A DNA stretch of 64,000 nucleotides from Sphingopyxis sp. H115 (GTDB lineage: Bacteria > Pseudomonadota > Alphaproteobacteria > Sphingomonadales > Sphingomonadaceae). Below are positions 28,166 through 36,329 of this stretch, piece by piece. The translations under genes were made by a program, and so were the position numbers. Where the stretch lies: NCBI RefSeq assembly GCF_001468465.1, contig NZ_LNSA01000016.1:34124-98123 (forward strand), in the 5' to 3' direction. The stretch's first letter is position 1; every line of letters starts with the position of its first letter. The notes under the pieces were generated by a model that searched no databases, had not been told where the DNA came from, and saw only the letters and a program-made list of their open reading frames with translations.

Positions 28166-28929
28166 GCGCGCCTTTCGTTACGGCCCCCACACTGGGCGGC
28201 ATTGCCCACGGCTTTTTCGGGCGCCGCGGTGGCGTCTCGGCAGGCGATCTTGCCTCGCTCAACTGCGGGCTCGGATCGGGTGACGATCCGGCGCTGATCG
28301 CAGAAAATCGCCGGCGCGTCGCCAACGCCATGCTTCCTGGCGCGACGGTGACCGGTCTCTATCAGGTGCATGGCGCTCGCTGCGTCATTGTCGATGCAAA
28401 CAGCGATCTTGCCGAACGGCCCGAAGCCGATGCGATGGCGACGCGCGTCCCGGATATCCTGCTCGGCATATTGACCGCCGACTGCGTCCCCGTGCTGTTC
28501 GCCGATCGCGAAGCCGGGGTCGTCGGCGCGGCGCATGCCGGATGGAAAGGCGCGATCGCGGGGATCACAGACTCGACGCTCGATGCGATGGAAAGCCTCG
28601 GCGCGCGGCGCCCCAACATCGCAGCCGCGATCGGCCCATGTATCGGCCGCGCCTCCTATGAGGTCGACGAGGGCTTCGTGCAGCGTTTCCTTGACCACGA
28701 CCCCGCGAATGAGCGCTTCTTCGCCGCGGCCAAGCCCGACCATGCGATGTTCGACATCGCCGCCTATGTCGCTGCGCGCCTCGCCGCAGCGGGCGTCACG
28801 CGAATTGCCATCGGCGGGCAGGACACCTATGCCGAGAGCGAGCATTATTTCAGCTATCGCCGCGCGTGCCATAAAGGAGAAAACACCTATGGCCGCCAAT
28901 TGTCGGTGATCGGACTGTCGGGAGGATAA
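28162..28929 (+). CDS. pgeF: Peptidoglycan editing factor/purine nucleoside phosphorylase YfiH family
   Basis: A 255-residue laccase-domain protein. The metal-binding residues are in the family motifs: QVHGARC, TADCVPVLF, HAGWKGAIAG and the C-terminal YSYRRACHKGENTYGRQLSVIGL. Family members hydrolyse or phosphorolyse purine nucleosides, and in E. coli the homologue prevents misincorporation of L-Ser into peptidoglycan precursors. The GTG start overlaps the GNAT stop (GTGA). SLC13 follows after eight bases in the same direction. Confidence 0.93.
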   Translation: MSAPFVTAPTLGGIAHGFFGRRGGVSAGDLASLNCGLGSGDDPALIAENRRRVANAMLPGATVTGLYQVHGARCVIVDANSDLAERPEADAMATRVPDILLGILTADCVPVLFADREAGVVGAAHAGWKGAIAGITDSTLDAMESLGARRPNIAAAIGPCIGRASYEVDEGFVQRFLDHDPANERFFAAAKPDHAMFDIAAYVAARLAAAGVTRIAIGGQDTYAESEHYFSYRRACHKGENTYGRQLSVIGLSGG

Positions 28930-28937
28930 GAGGCAAG

Positions 28938-30344
28938 ATGACGCGCACGCGCTGGTTGGGTTTGATCGGCGGCCTCGTCGTCTTTTGCACCATACTCCTC
29001 CTCCCTGCCCCCGCCGGCATGGAACTCACCGCCTGGCGCGTGGCGGCCCTCACCGTCTTGATGGCGATCTGGTGGATGACCGAGGCGCTGCCGCTCACCG
29101 TCACCGCACTCCTCCCCTTCCTCACCGTCCCAGCCTTCGGGGTGATGGACGCCAATGCCATCGCCAAGGAATATTATTCGCCGATCCTGTTCCTGATCCT
29201 CGGCGGCGCCTTCCTCGCGCTCGCAATCGAGCGCGTCGGGCTGCACCGGCGGCTCGCGCTCGCGCTCTTGAAACGCGCCTCGCCGACTGCATCGGGTCTG
29301 CTCTTTGCCTTCATGGCGGCGACCGCGCTGCTCAGCATGTTCATCTCGAACACCTCGACGACGCTCATCATGATCCCGATCGCGCTCGCCGTCGTGCGCG
29401 CGGGCGGCGTGCAGGAGGGCGAGACGAACGGCTTTGCCGGCGCAGTGATGATGGGCATCGCCTTTGCCGCATCGATCGGCGGGCTCGGTACGCTGGTCGG
29501 CAGCCCCACCAACGCGATTGCCGCGGGGCTGATCGAAAAGGCGCTGGGTTTGCGCATCTCCTTTCTCGACTGGATGATCTACGGCATCCCCGTCGTGCTG
29601 CTTGCTACCCCTGCCGCGATGGTCGTCGTCGCGCACGTCCAGCGCTTGTCGGCCAATTCCTTCGACGGACAAGGCGCCGCTGCGGCGCTCGGCAATCAGG
29701 CGATATGGTCGACCGCCGAACGCCGCGTCGTTCCCGTCTTTCTGCTCGTCCTGATCGCCTGGATCGCGCAGCCGTGGCTCGAACCCTTCCTGCCGGGCGG
29801 CGCCTTGACCGACGGCACGATTGCGGTGGCGGGCAGTCTTTTGCTCTTCATCCTGCCCGACGGCACGGGGCGGCCGCTCCTCGTGTGGAAAGAGGCCGAC
29901 CGCGCGCCGTGGGGCGTCATCATGATGTTCGGCGGCGGTCTCGCCCTCGCCGCGGCGATCACCGCGAGCGGCCTCGCGGCCTGGCTCGGTGCCGTCCTCG
30001 CGCCGCTCGGCAGCATCCCGACGATCGCCCTCGCGGCGATCATCGTCGCGCTCACCATCCTGATCACCGAATTTGCGAGCAATGTGGCAACGGCGAGCGG
30101 CATCATGCCCGTGCTCGCCGCGCTGATCGCAGCGACCGGTGCCGACCCGATCCTGCTCGCGCTGCCCGTCGCCATGGCCGCCAGCTGGGGCTTCATGCTG
30201 CCGTCGGGCACCGGCCCCAACGCGCTCGCCTGGGCGACCGGCCATATCGCGCTGCCGCGCATATTGAAAGCGGGGCTCGCGCTCGACATCATCGGCGTGC
30301 CGCTGTTGATCGGCGTCGTCTGGGCTATCGCGATGCTGGGATAG
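28938..30344 (+). CDS. SLC13/DASS family anion transporter
   Basis: A 468-residue inner-membrane protein with 11 or so hydrophobic segments and the two SNT-type Na+/substrate motifs of the DASS family: FISNTSTTLIMIPIAL (~140) and ITEFASNVATASGIMPVL (~385). The family moves di- and tricarboxylates, sulfate or related anions, usually with Na+. The exact substrate is unknown. WWMTEALPLTVTALLPF near residue 50 is also a typical family block. Only eight bases separate it from pgeF. Confidence 0.9.
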   Translation: MTRTRWLGLIGGLVVFCTILLLPAPAGMELTAWRVAALTVLMAIWWMTEALPLTVTALLPFLTVPAFGVMDANAIAKEYYSPILFLILGGAFLALAIERVGLHRRLALALLKRASPTASGLLFAFMAATALLSMFISNTSTTLIMIPIALAVVRAGGVQEGETNGFAGAVMMGIAFAASIGGLGTLVGSPTNAIAAGLIEKALGLRISFLDWMIYGIPVVLLATPAAMVVVAHVQRLSANSFDGQGAAAALGNQAIWSTAERRVVPVFLLVLIAWIAQPWLEPFLPGGALTDGTIAVAGSLLLFILPDGTGRPLLVWKEADRAPWGVIMMFGGGLALAAAITASGLAAWLGAVLAPLGSIPTIALAAIIVALTILITEFASNVATASGIMPVLAALIAATGADPILLALPVAMAASWGFMLPSGTGPNALAWATGHIALPRILKAGLALDIIGVPLLIGVVWAIAMLG

Positions 30345-30356
30345 TCCGCGCAATAT

Positions 30357-30386
30357 AGTTTCAAACGAAACTTGGCGCGTTATAAG
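30357..30386 (+). promoter_or_regulatory. Candidate promoter/operator of the cystathionine gamma-synthase-like gene
   Basis: AGTTTC-AAAC-GAAACT is a 6-base inverted repeat (30357-30372) and is followed by TATAAG (30381-30386), 28 bases before the start codon. The repeat sits where the -35 element should be, as a repressor site might. No good -35 hexamer is visible, so this is weak. Confidence 0.3.
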
Positions 30387-30413
30387 GGCGGCAACATTCA
30401 AGGAGCATCCCCC

Positions 30414-31706
30414 ATGGCCATGCGCGGCAAACCCAAGACCAACAACAAGAAAATCGGCGACAAGGACCTCAGCCCCGCAACGCTGATGATGGGACTCGGC
30501 TATGATCCGGTGCTGTCCGAAGGATCGCTGAAGCCGCCGATCTTCCTGACCTCGACCTTCGCCTTCGAAAGCGCGGCAGCGGGCAAGCGCTTTTTCGAGC
30601 ATATCACTGGCAAGCGCGAAGGGCCCGCCGACGGGCTCGTCTATTCGCGTTTCAACGGTCCCAATCAGGAAATCCTCGAGGATCGCCTCGCCGTGTGGGA
30701 CGGCGCCGACGACAGCCTTGTTTTTTCGAGCGGCATGTCGGCGATCGCGACCCTGCTCCTCGCGCTCGTCGGCCAGAACGACGTGATCGTCCATTCGGGA
30801 CCGCTCTATGCCGCGACCGAAACGCTGATTGCGCGTATCCTGTCGCGCTTCGGCGTCAGCTTCGTCGACTTCCCCGCCGGCGCGACGCGCGACGAACTCG
30901 ACGCGATTCTGGAACGTGCCAAGGCATTGGCGTCCGAAAAGGGCGGAAAGGTCGCGCTCGTCTATCTCGAAAGCCCGGCGAACCCGACCAACGCGCTCGT
31001 CGATGTCGAGGCGGTGCGCGCCGCGCGCGATACCGCCTTCCCCGGCGAGGCCAAGCCCGCGATAGCAATCGACAATACGTTTCTTGGACCGCTTTGGCAG
31101 AAGCCGCTGAATCAGGGCGCCGAACTCGTCGTCTATAGCCTCACCAAATATGCCGGCGGCCATTCGGACCTCGTCGCGGGCGGGGTGTCGGGCGACCAGG
31201 CGCTGATCAACGCGATCCGCCCGATGCGCAACACGATCGGCACCATCTGCGACCCCAACACCGCATGGATGCTGCTCCGCAGTCTCGAAACGCTCGAACT
31301 CAGGATGAGCCGCGCGGGCGAAAATGCGCTGAAGGTCTGTACGTACCTCCGGGATCATCCGAAGGTCGAAGGGCTCGGCTACCTCGGCTTCATCAGCGAC
31401 GCGCGGCAGAAGGATATTTTCGACCGCCACTGCACCGGTGCCGGATCGACCTTTTCGCTGTTCATCAAGGGCGGCGAGGAAGAAAGCTTCCGCTTCCTCG
31501 ACGCGCTCAAGATCGCCAAGCTCGCGGTCAGCCTTGGCGGCACCGAGACGCTCGCGAGCCATCCCGCCGCGATGACCCACCTGTCGGTGCCGCAGGAACG
31601 CAAGACCGCGCTCGGCATCACCGACAACCTCGTGCGCGTGTCGATCGGAATCGAGGATGCCGACGACCTGATCGCCGACTTCGCGCAGGCGCTGGACGCC
31701 GTCTGA
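30414..31706 (+). CDS. Cystathionine gamma-synthase family PLP enzyme (Cys/Met metabolism)
   Basis: A 430-residue trans-sulfuration-family enzyme. Family blocks: PIFLTSTFAFES, VYSRFNGPNQEILEDRLA, FSSGMSAIATLL, YLESPANPTNALVDVEAV, AIDNTFLGPLWQKPL and the PLP lysine Lys245 in YSLTKYAGGHSDLVAGG. The subgroup carries a longer N-terminus rich in Lys and is annotated in sphingomonads as a cystathionine gamma-synthase family protein. It could be a synthase, a sulfhydrylase or a methionine gamma-lyase, and the sequence does not decide. AAGGAG lies eight bases before ATG 30414. Confidence 0.87.
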   Translation: MAMRGKPKTNNKKIGDKDLSPATLMMGLGYDPVLSEGSLKPPIFLTSTFAFESAAAGKRFFEHITGKREGPADGLVYSRFNGPNQEILEDRLAVWDGADDSLVFSSGMSAIATLLLALVGQNDVIVHSGPLYAATETLIARILSRFGVSFVDFPAGATRDELDAILERAKALASEKGGKVALVYLESPANPTNALVDVEAVRAARDTAFPGEAKPAIAIDNTFLGPLWQKPLNQGAELVVYSLTKYAGGHSDLVAGGVSGDQALINAIRPMRNTIGTICDPNTAWMLLRSLETLELRMSRAGENALKVCTYLRDHPKVEGLGYLGFISDARQKDIFDRHCTGAGSTFSLFIKGGEEESFRFLDALKIAKLAVSLGGTETLASHPAAMTHLSVPQERKTALGITDNLVRVSIGIEDADDLIADFAQALDAV

Positions 31707-31726
31707 CGGCAGCCATCGCCCTCCTG

Positions 31727-31789
31727 ACCTTAAAGCCACAAAAGCCCCGCATGTGCGGGTTGGAATTGTGTCCTTTGTGGCTTTAAGGT
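31727..31789 (+). terminator. Long-stem inverted repeat, likely transcription terminator
   Basis: Arms 31727-31742 and 31774-31789 are exact 16-base complements, and a second hairpin CCCGCA/TGCGGG (31746-31759) sits inside. It begins 20 bases after the stop of the cystathionine gamma-synthase-like gene. The stem is A/T-rich at its base (CCTTAAAGCC) with no separate T-run, so processing or terminator function is an inference. Confidence 0.55.
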
Positions 31790-31879
31790 GGCGCGCTACA
31801 TACCCGCAGAATCGGCCATCGCGGATCGGTGTCGGCGTCATTCCACGACGCTAATCCCCCGCGATTTCGTAGGACAGCG

Positions 31880-32599
31880 CTATTTGCGGGCGCGCCAGTC
31901 GACGACCTGCCATCCCATTTTCGGCGCAAGCTGTTTCAGCCTGCGCGACGGGGTCGTTGCGACCGCCTCGTCGGCGAAACGCAGCATCGGGTGATCGGAG
32001 ACATGGTCCGAATAAGCACGGACATGCGCCTGTTCGCGCGTGATTTCGTTTGCCGCGAGCCAGTCCGAAATACGCGCGAACTTTGCCTCGCCATAGCAAT
32101 TGTCGCCAGCGAGGCGCGCGTGGATATGGTCGGCGCCATCGGGCTCGTCGAGCCGGGTCGCGAGGACATCGTCCATCCCGAGCCGCCGCGCGATCGCATC
32201 GACATAAAGATGGAAGGACGCCGTCGCGAGAAGCAGCCGATACCCCGCCTCGCGGTCAGCGGCGATCTGTTCGAGCGCCGCAGGGTGCAATCCGCGGGCG
32301 ATCACCTTGTCGGCATAGCTTTCGGCAAGCGGCGCGATTTCGGTGCGGCGAAAGCGCTTGCCGACAAGCAAGCGGAGATTGATCGCCTTCAGCCGCGAGC
32401 GGTCGATCAGTCGCAGCGACCAGGCCACGCCAGCAAGGGCGACAAGCGGGAGAAGCAGCAGCCGCCATTGCTGGCGTTGCCGCGCAACATGCATGAGGAA
32501 CCCGCTGTAAGTGCCTGAACGCGTTATCGTCCGGTCCATATCGTACATCGCGACACGGTGCGCATAGTCTCGGATCGGCGTGGCGGGCGGGTCATCCAT
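31880..32599 (-). CDS. HAD-IB-like phosphatase
   Basis: A 239-residue haloacid-dehalogenase-superfamily protein. Motif I is YDMDRTITRSGTY (nucleophile Asp near residue 20), with LLATASFHLYVDAIARRLG as motif II and the Asp-containing YSDHVSDHPML as motif IV. A hydrophobic stretch (LLLLPLVALAGVAWSLRL, ~45-62) may be a membrane or cap element. HAD-IB enzymes dephosphorylate phosphoserine and phospholipid-type substrates, but the substrate here is unknown. I chose ATG 32599. It is divergent from the Mla-type operon. Confidence 0.82.
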   Translation of the reverse strand: MDDPPATPIRDYAHRVAMYDMDRTITRSGTYSGFLMHVARQRQQWRLLLLPLVALAGVAWSLRLIDRSRLKAINLRLLVGKRFRRTEIAPLAESYADKVIARGLHPAALEQIAADREAGYRLLLATASFHLYVDAIARRLGMDDVLATRLDEPDGADHIHARLAGDNCYGEAKFARISDWLAANEITREQAHVRAYSDHVSDHPMLRFADEAVATTPSRRLKQLAPKMGWQVVDWRARK

Positions 32600-32702
32600 G
32601 GCCCACCCCATAGTATCGGGCGGCATGGCGGCCAAGAGCAGACAAGCCACGCCATGGATTCACTTGCCGCCGGGGGGTAAATAATACAATGTCGCCCGCA
32701 CG

Positions 32703-33809
32703 ATGGTGGCCAGGGCGGATTTCGAACATAGCGACGGCGCCGGGGGCGCCGAGGTTCGCTTCACCGGTCGGCTGACACTGGCGCGCCTGGGGGATGTCCC
32801 CGCGCGCCTCGAAGCGCTCGGCCAGATCGCGACGCTCGACCTTTCGGCGCTCGAACGCATCGATACCGTCGGCGCGTGGATCGTGACCCGGACGGTCAAC
32901 GAACATGGCGCGAAAATCGTCGGCGCCAGCCCCGAAGCCGAGCGGTTGCTCGAAGCGCTCGCCAGCGACAAGAGCGAATATCGCGTCCATCGCGACCGGC
33001 GTCCGGCATGGGTCCGCATGCTCGAACAGGTCGGCACCGCCAGCACCGCCGTCTGGCATGAGCTGCTAGGCATCGTGGGCTTTTTCGGCGCGATGATCGT
33101 CGCGCTCGGCATCCAGATTCGCGCGCGGCGCCGCCTGCGCTGGAACGCCGTGGTCACGCGATTCCAGACCGTCGGCGTCGATGCGCTGCCGATCATCGGG
33201 CTCATGAGCTTCCTGATCGGGATCGTGATCGCGCAGCAGGGGGCGGTGCAGCTCGAACAATTCGGGCTCGAGGTGTTCACGATCAACCTTGTCGGCCGCG
33301 CGTCGATCCGCGAGCTTGGCCTGCTGATGACCGCGATCATGGTCGCCGGCCGATCGGGATCGGCCTTTGCCGCACAGATCGGCACGATGAAACTGACCGA
33401 AGAGGTCGATGCGATGCGGACGATCGGCGTGTCGCCGATGGAAGCGATCGTGCTACCCCGCGTCGCGGCCTCGACGATCACCATGCCGCTGCTCGGCTTT
33501 TACGCCAGCCTCTGCGCGATCGCCGGCGGCGGCGCCTTTGTCTGGATCGGGCTCGACATTCCGCCGCTCACCTATATCCAGCGACTGCGCGAAATCATCC
33601 CGATGACCGATTTCTGGATCATGCTGATCAAGGCGCCGGTGTTCGGCATATTGATTGGCGTCACCGGTTGTTACGAAGGCATGCAGGTTCGCCAGAATGC
33701 CGAGGAAGTCGGCAAGCGCACGACCTCGGCGGTGGTGGCCGCGATCTTCCTCGTCATTGTGCTCGACGCCCTGTTCGCCGTCTTTTTCTCTTCGCTCGGA
33801 TGGAATTGA
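32703..33809 (+). CDS. MlaE family lipid-transport permease with fused N-terminal STAS domain
   Basis: A 368-residue protein. Residues ~1-95 are a STAS-like domain (VRFTGRLTLARLGDVPARLEALG, then LDLSALERIDTVGAWIV). The rest is the MlaE/YrbE permease (VDALPIIGLMSFLIGIVIAQQ, MTAIMVAGRSGSAFAAQIGTMKLTEEVDAMRTIGVSP). In E. coli the STAS protein MlaB is separate; here it is fused to the permease. The complex moves phospholipids between inner and outer membranes. It overlaps mlaF by one base (TGATG) and starts the four-gene operon. Confidence 0.9.
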   Translation: MVARADFEHSDGAGGAEVRFTGRLTLARLGDVPARLEALGQIATLDLSALERIDTVGAWIVTRTVNEHGAKIVGASPEAERLLEALASDKSEYRVHRDRRPAWVRMLEQVGTASTAVWHELLGIVGFFGAMIVALGIQIRARRRLRWNAVVTRFQTVGVDALPIIGLMSFLIGIVIAQQGAVQLEQFGLEVFTINLVGRASIRELGLLMTAIMVAGRSGSAFAAQIGTMKLTEEVDAMRTIGVSPMEAIVLPRVAASTITMPLLGFYASLCAIAGGGAFVWIGLDIPPLTYIQRLREIIPMTDFWIMLIKAPVFGILIGVTGCYEGMQVRQNAEEVGKRTTSAVVAAIFLVIVLDALFAVFFSSLGWN

Positions 33810-34675
33810 TGAGCGACGAAGACCCGAACGATATCAGCGAAGAGCTTGCCGCGGCCGACGCCGTGCGCCCCGAAAAGTTCGAGAATGCGATCTGCATTCG
33901 CGGGCTGAGGAACCAGTTCGGCGACGCGGTGATTCACGACGGGCTCGACCTCGACGTCCGATCGGGCGAGATATTGGGCGTCGTCGGCGGATCGGGTACT
34001 GGCAAGTCGGTGCTGATGCGTTCGATCATTGGGCTCCAGATCCCCACCGCGGGCGAGATCGAAGTCTATGGCAAGACGCTCGACACGATCGCCGACGAAG
34101 AGGAATCGCGCGACCTGCGCCGGCGCTGGGGGGTGATGTTCCAAGGCGGCGCGCTCTTCTCGACACTGAGCGTCGCAGAGAATATCCAGGTCCCCTTGCG
34201 CGAATTCTACCCGCGGCTCGACCAGCGGCTGCTCGACGAGATTGCCGCCTACAAGGTCGCGATGGTCGGCCTGCCCCCCGATGCGGGTCCCAAATATCCC
34301 GCCGAACTGTCGGGCGGCATGGTCAAGCGCGCGGGCCTCGCGCGCGCGCTCGCGCTCGACCCGGCGCTCTTGTTCCTCGACGAACCGACCGCGGGGCTCG
34401 ACCCGATCGGCGCCGCCAAATTCGACGAACTGATCCGCGAACTTGCCGACACGATGGGCCTCACCGTCTTTCTCATCACGCACGATCTCGACTCGCTCTA
34501 TGCAACCTGCGACCGGGTTGCGGTATTGGCAGAAAAGAAGGTGATCGCCGTCGGAACGATCCCCGAACTGCTTGCCACCGAGCATCCGTGGATACAGGAT
34601 TATTTCAATGGCCCCCGCGGGCGCGCAGCGGCAGGCTGCAACATCGCCACCGAGCGGCAGGATAGGAAAAGCTGA
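33809..34675 (+). CDS. mlaF: ABC transporter ATP-binding protein, MlaF type
   Basis: A 288-residue ATPase that powers the MCE lipid transporter. Walker A is GGSGTGKS (~60), the Q-loop is in WGVMFQGGALFSTLSV, the signature is LSGGMVKRAGLARAL, Walker B is LLFLDEPTAGLDPIG and the switch His is in LITHDLDSL. These match MlaF-type proteins. The ATG at 33809 overlaps the permease stop. Upstream frame extension to 33668 is not coding. The stop is shared in TGATG with the MCE gene. Confidence 0.95.
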   Translation: MSDEDPNDISEELAAADAVRPEKFENAICIRGLRNQFGDAVIHDGLDLDVRSGEILGVVGGSGTGKSVLMRSIIGLQIPTAGEIEVYGKTLDTIADEEESRDLRRRWGVMFQGGALFSTLSVAENIQVPLREFYPRLDQRLLDEIAAYKVAMVGLPPDAGPKYPAELSGGMVKRAGLARALALDPALLFLDEPTAGLDPIGAAKFDELIRELADTMGLTVFLITHDLDSLYATCDRVAVLAEKKVIAVGTIPELLATEHPWIQDYFNGPRGRAAAGCNIATERQDRKS

Positions 34676-35616
34676 TGGAAACACGGTCGAACAATGTGCT
34701 CGTCGGCGCTTTCGTCCTCTTCTTCACTGCGGCACTCGCCTTTTTCGTCGTCTGGCTCGCCAACGACAGTGGCGGCGCCAAGCGCGAATATGATATATTT
34801 TTCAAACAGTCGGTCGACGGGCTGAACAAGGGCGCACAGGTCCAGTTTTCGGGTGTGCCGTCGGGGCAGGTGCGCGAAATCGCGCTGTGGCCCGACGATC
34901 CGCAGTTCGTCCGCGTACGCATCGAGGTAGATGAGGGCGTGCCCGTCCTGCAAGGCACGACCGCCGCGCTGGAAGGCGTCGGCTTTACCGGCGTGTCGCA
35001 GATTTCGTTGTCGGGCGCGGTCAAGGGCGCGCCGCCGATCGCCGACAAGGGGCCCGCGGGCAAGCCGGTGATCCCCGCGCGCGTCGGCGGCCTCGGCGAA
35101 CTGCTCAACACCGCGCCGCAATTGCTCCAGCGCCTGTCGACGCTGACCGAACGCCTCGCCGAACTCGCCGACGACGAAAATCAGGCGAGCCTTCGCGGGA
35201 TCCTGAACAATGTAGAGGCTTCAACGGCGATCCTCGCGCGCAACGGGCCCGCGATCGAACGCGCGCTCGCCGATACGCGCATCGCGATCCAGCAGACGGG
35301 CAACGCCGCCGAGCAGATCGGCAACCTCGCCGCGTCGGCACAGGGAACGATCGACCGCAATGTCGATCCCGCGATGGCCAACCTGCGCGACACGCTGAAA
35401 TCGGCCAATTCGTCGATGGCGACGCTCGAGGCGGCGATTTCCGACGCGCGCCCGGGGCTCAAGACCTTCAGCGAAACGACGATCCCTGAGGCGAACGCCC
35501 TGATCCGCGACCTGCGCCGCACCTCCGCCTCGCTGTCCAGCCTGACCGACAAGCTCGACCAGCAGGGCGCTGGCGCGATCATCGGCGGCAGCAAGCTGCC
35601 CGATTACAAGCAATGA
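34675..35616 (+). CDS. mlaD: MCE (MlaD) family lipid-binding protein
   Basis: A 313-residue protein with an N-terminal membrane anchor (~9-28) and an MCE domain (~35-120, with DGLNKGAQVQFSGVPSGQVREIAL). A long helical C-terminal region follows (~130-310, rich in Ala, Thr and Asn). MlaD-type proteins form hexameric rings that shuttle lipid across the periplasm. The long helical tail is typical of the alphaproteobacterial subgroup. It overlaps mlaF by one base and the lipoprotein gene follows after 11 bases. Confidence 0.92.
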   Translation: METRSNNVLVGAFVLFFTAALAFFVVWLANDSGGAKREYDIFFKQSVDGLNKGAQVQFSGVPSGQVREIALWPDDPQFVRVRIEVDEGVPVLQGTTAALEGVGFTGVSQISLSGAVKGAPPIADKGPAGKPVIPARVGGLGELLNTAPQLLQRLSTLTERLAELADDENQASLRGILNNVEASTAILARNGPAIERALADTRIAIQQTGNAAEQIGNLAASAQGTIDRNVDPAMANLRDTLKSANSSMATLEAAISDARPGLKTFSETTIPEANALIRDLRRTSASLSSLTDKLDQQGAGAIIGGSKLPDYKQ

Positions 35617-35627
35617 GGACCGATATC

Positions 35628-36227
35628 ATGATCCGCCGCCTTCGTGCTCCGCTGCTCGCCGCCGTCGCCACCGTCTCGCTGTCGGCGTGCATCGGCCTCG
35701 GCGGCAAGACGCCGCCCTTCCTGTTGACGCTCGATGCCGAGGCGGCACCGGCGGCCGGCGGCGCGCGCACCGCGTCCGAAGCCGCGACATTGACGATCCT
35801 GATCCCGACCGCGCCGCAAAAGCTGCGCACCACGCGCATCCCGGTGCAGCAGGACGGGGCCAGCGTGACCTATGTAAAGGACGCGCAATGGGTCGAGGCG
35901 CCGTCGCGGCTGTTCCAGCGGCTCGTTTCCGAAACCGTGTCGGCGCGGACGTCGCGCGTCGTGCTCGACGAGGGCCAATATCTGACTGCCCCGGGCGAGC
36001 AGTTGGCTGGACAATTGATGGAATTCGGCGTCGATGCCGCCACCAACGAGGTCGTCGTCGTCTATCAGGCAATGCTGGTGGCGGCGGGCGGCAAGACGGT
36101 GACCCAGCGGCGGTTCGAGGCACGCGAGGCGATCGGCGGCAAGGTCGAGGCCAAACCAGTCGGCGAGGCGCTCACGCGCGCGGCGAACAAGGTCGCGGGC
36201 GAGGTGAGCGATTGGCTGGGCGCATAG
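35628..36227 (+). CDS. ABC-type transport auxiliary lipoprotein (PqiC/ABC_trans_aux family)
   Basis: A 199-residue lipoprotein (LSAC, Cys21 from the chosen start) with the ABC_trans_aux pattern: KLRTTRIPVQQDGASVTYVKDAQWVEAPSRLFQRLV, then GQLMEFGVDAATNEVVVVYQAML and the C-terminal RAANKVAGEVSDWL. It probably anchors or docks the MCE transporter at the outer membrane, as PqiC is proposed to do. I prefer ATG 35628, with GAGGA nine bases upstream, to ATG 35613 that overlaps mlaD. It closes the operon; no MlaC-like protein is seen. Confidence 0.85.
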   Translation: MIRRLRAPLLAAVATVSLSACIGLGGKTPPFLLTLDAEAAPAAGGARTASEAATLTILIPTAPQKLRTTRIPVQQDGASVTYVKDAQWVEAPSRLFQRLVSETVSARTSRVVLDEGQYLTAPGEQLAGQLMEFGVDAATNEVVVVYQAMLVAAGGKTVTQRRFEAREAIGGKVEAKPVGEALTRAANKVAGEVSDWLGA

Positions 36228-36254
36228 GAAGCTTTCCGTCCGCCGTAGCATTTT

Positions 36255-36275
36255 CGATTACCTGACGGGTAATCG
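36255..36275. promoter_or_regulatory. Palindrome upstream of the alpha/beta hydrolase, possible operator
   Basis: CGATTACC (36255-36262) and GGTAATCG (36268-36275) are exact complements around TGACG. It lies 28 bases after the Mla-operon stop and 55 before the hydrolase start. There is no following T-run, so a repressor operator is more likely than a terminator, but no bound regulator is known. Confidence 0.4.
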
Positions 36276-36329
36276 CTTCGGGTCGATGCTCGCCCTATCG
36301 TCTCTCCATCGTTTTGACAGGAGAGACAG

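Noticed and set aside
30345..30413. SAM riboswitch before the Cys/Met enzyme
   Set aside because: The 69-base gap is too short for a SAM-I aptamer and lacks SAM-II-like conserved sequence; only a short inverted repeat is seen.
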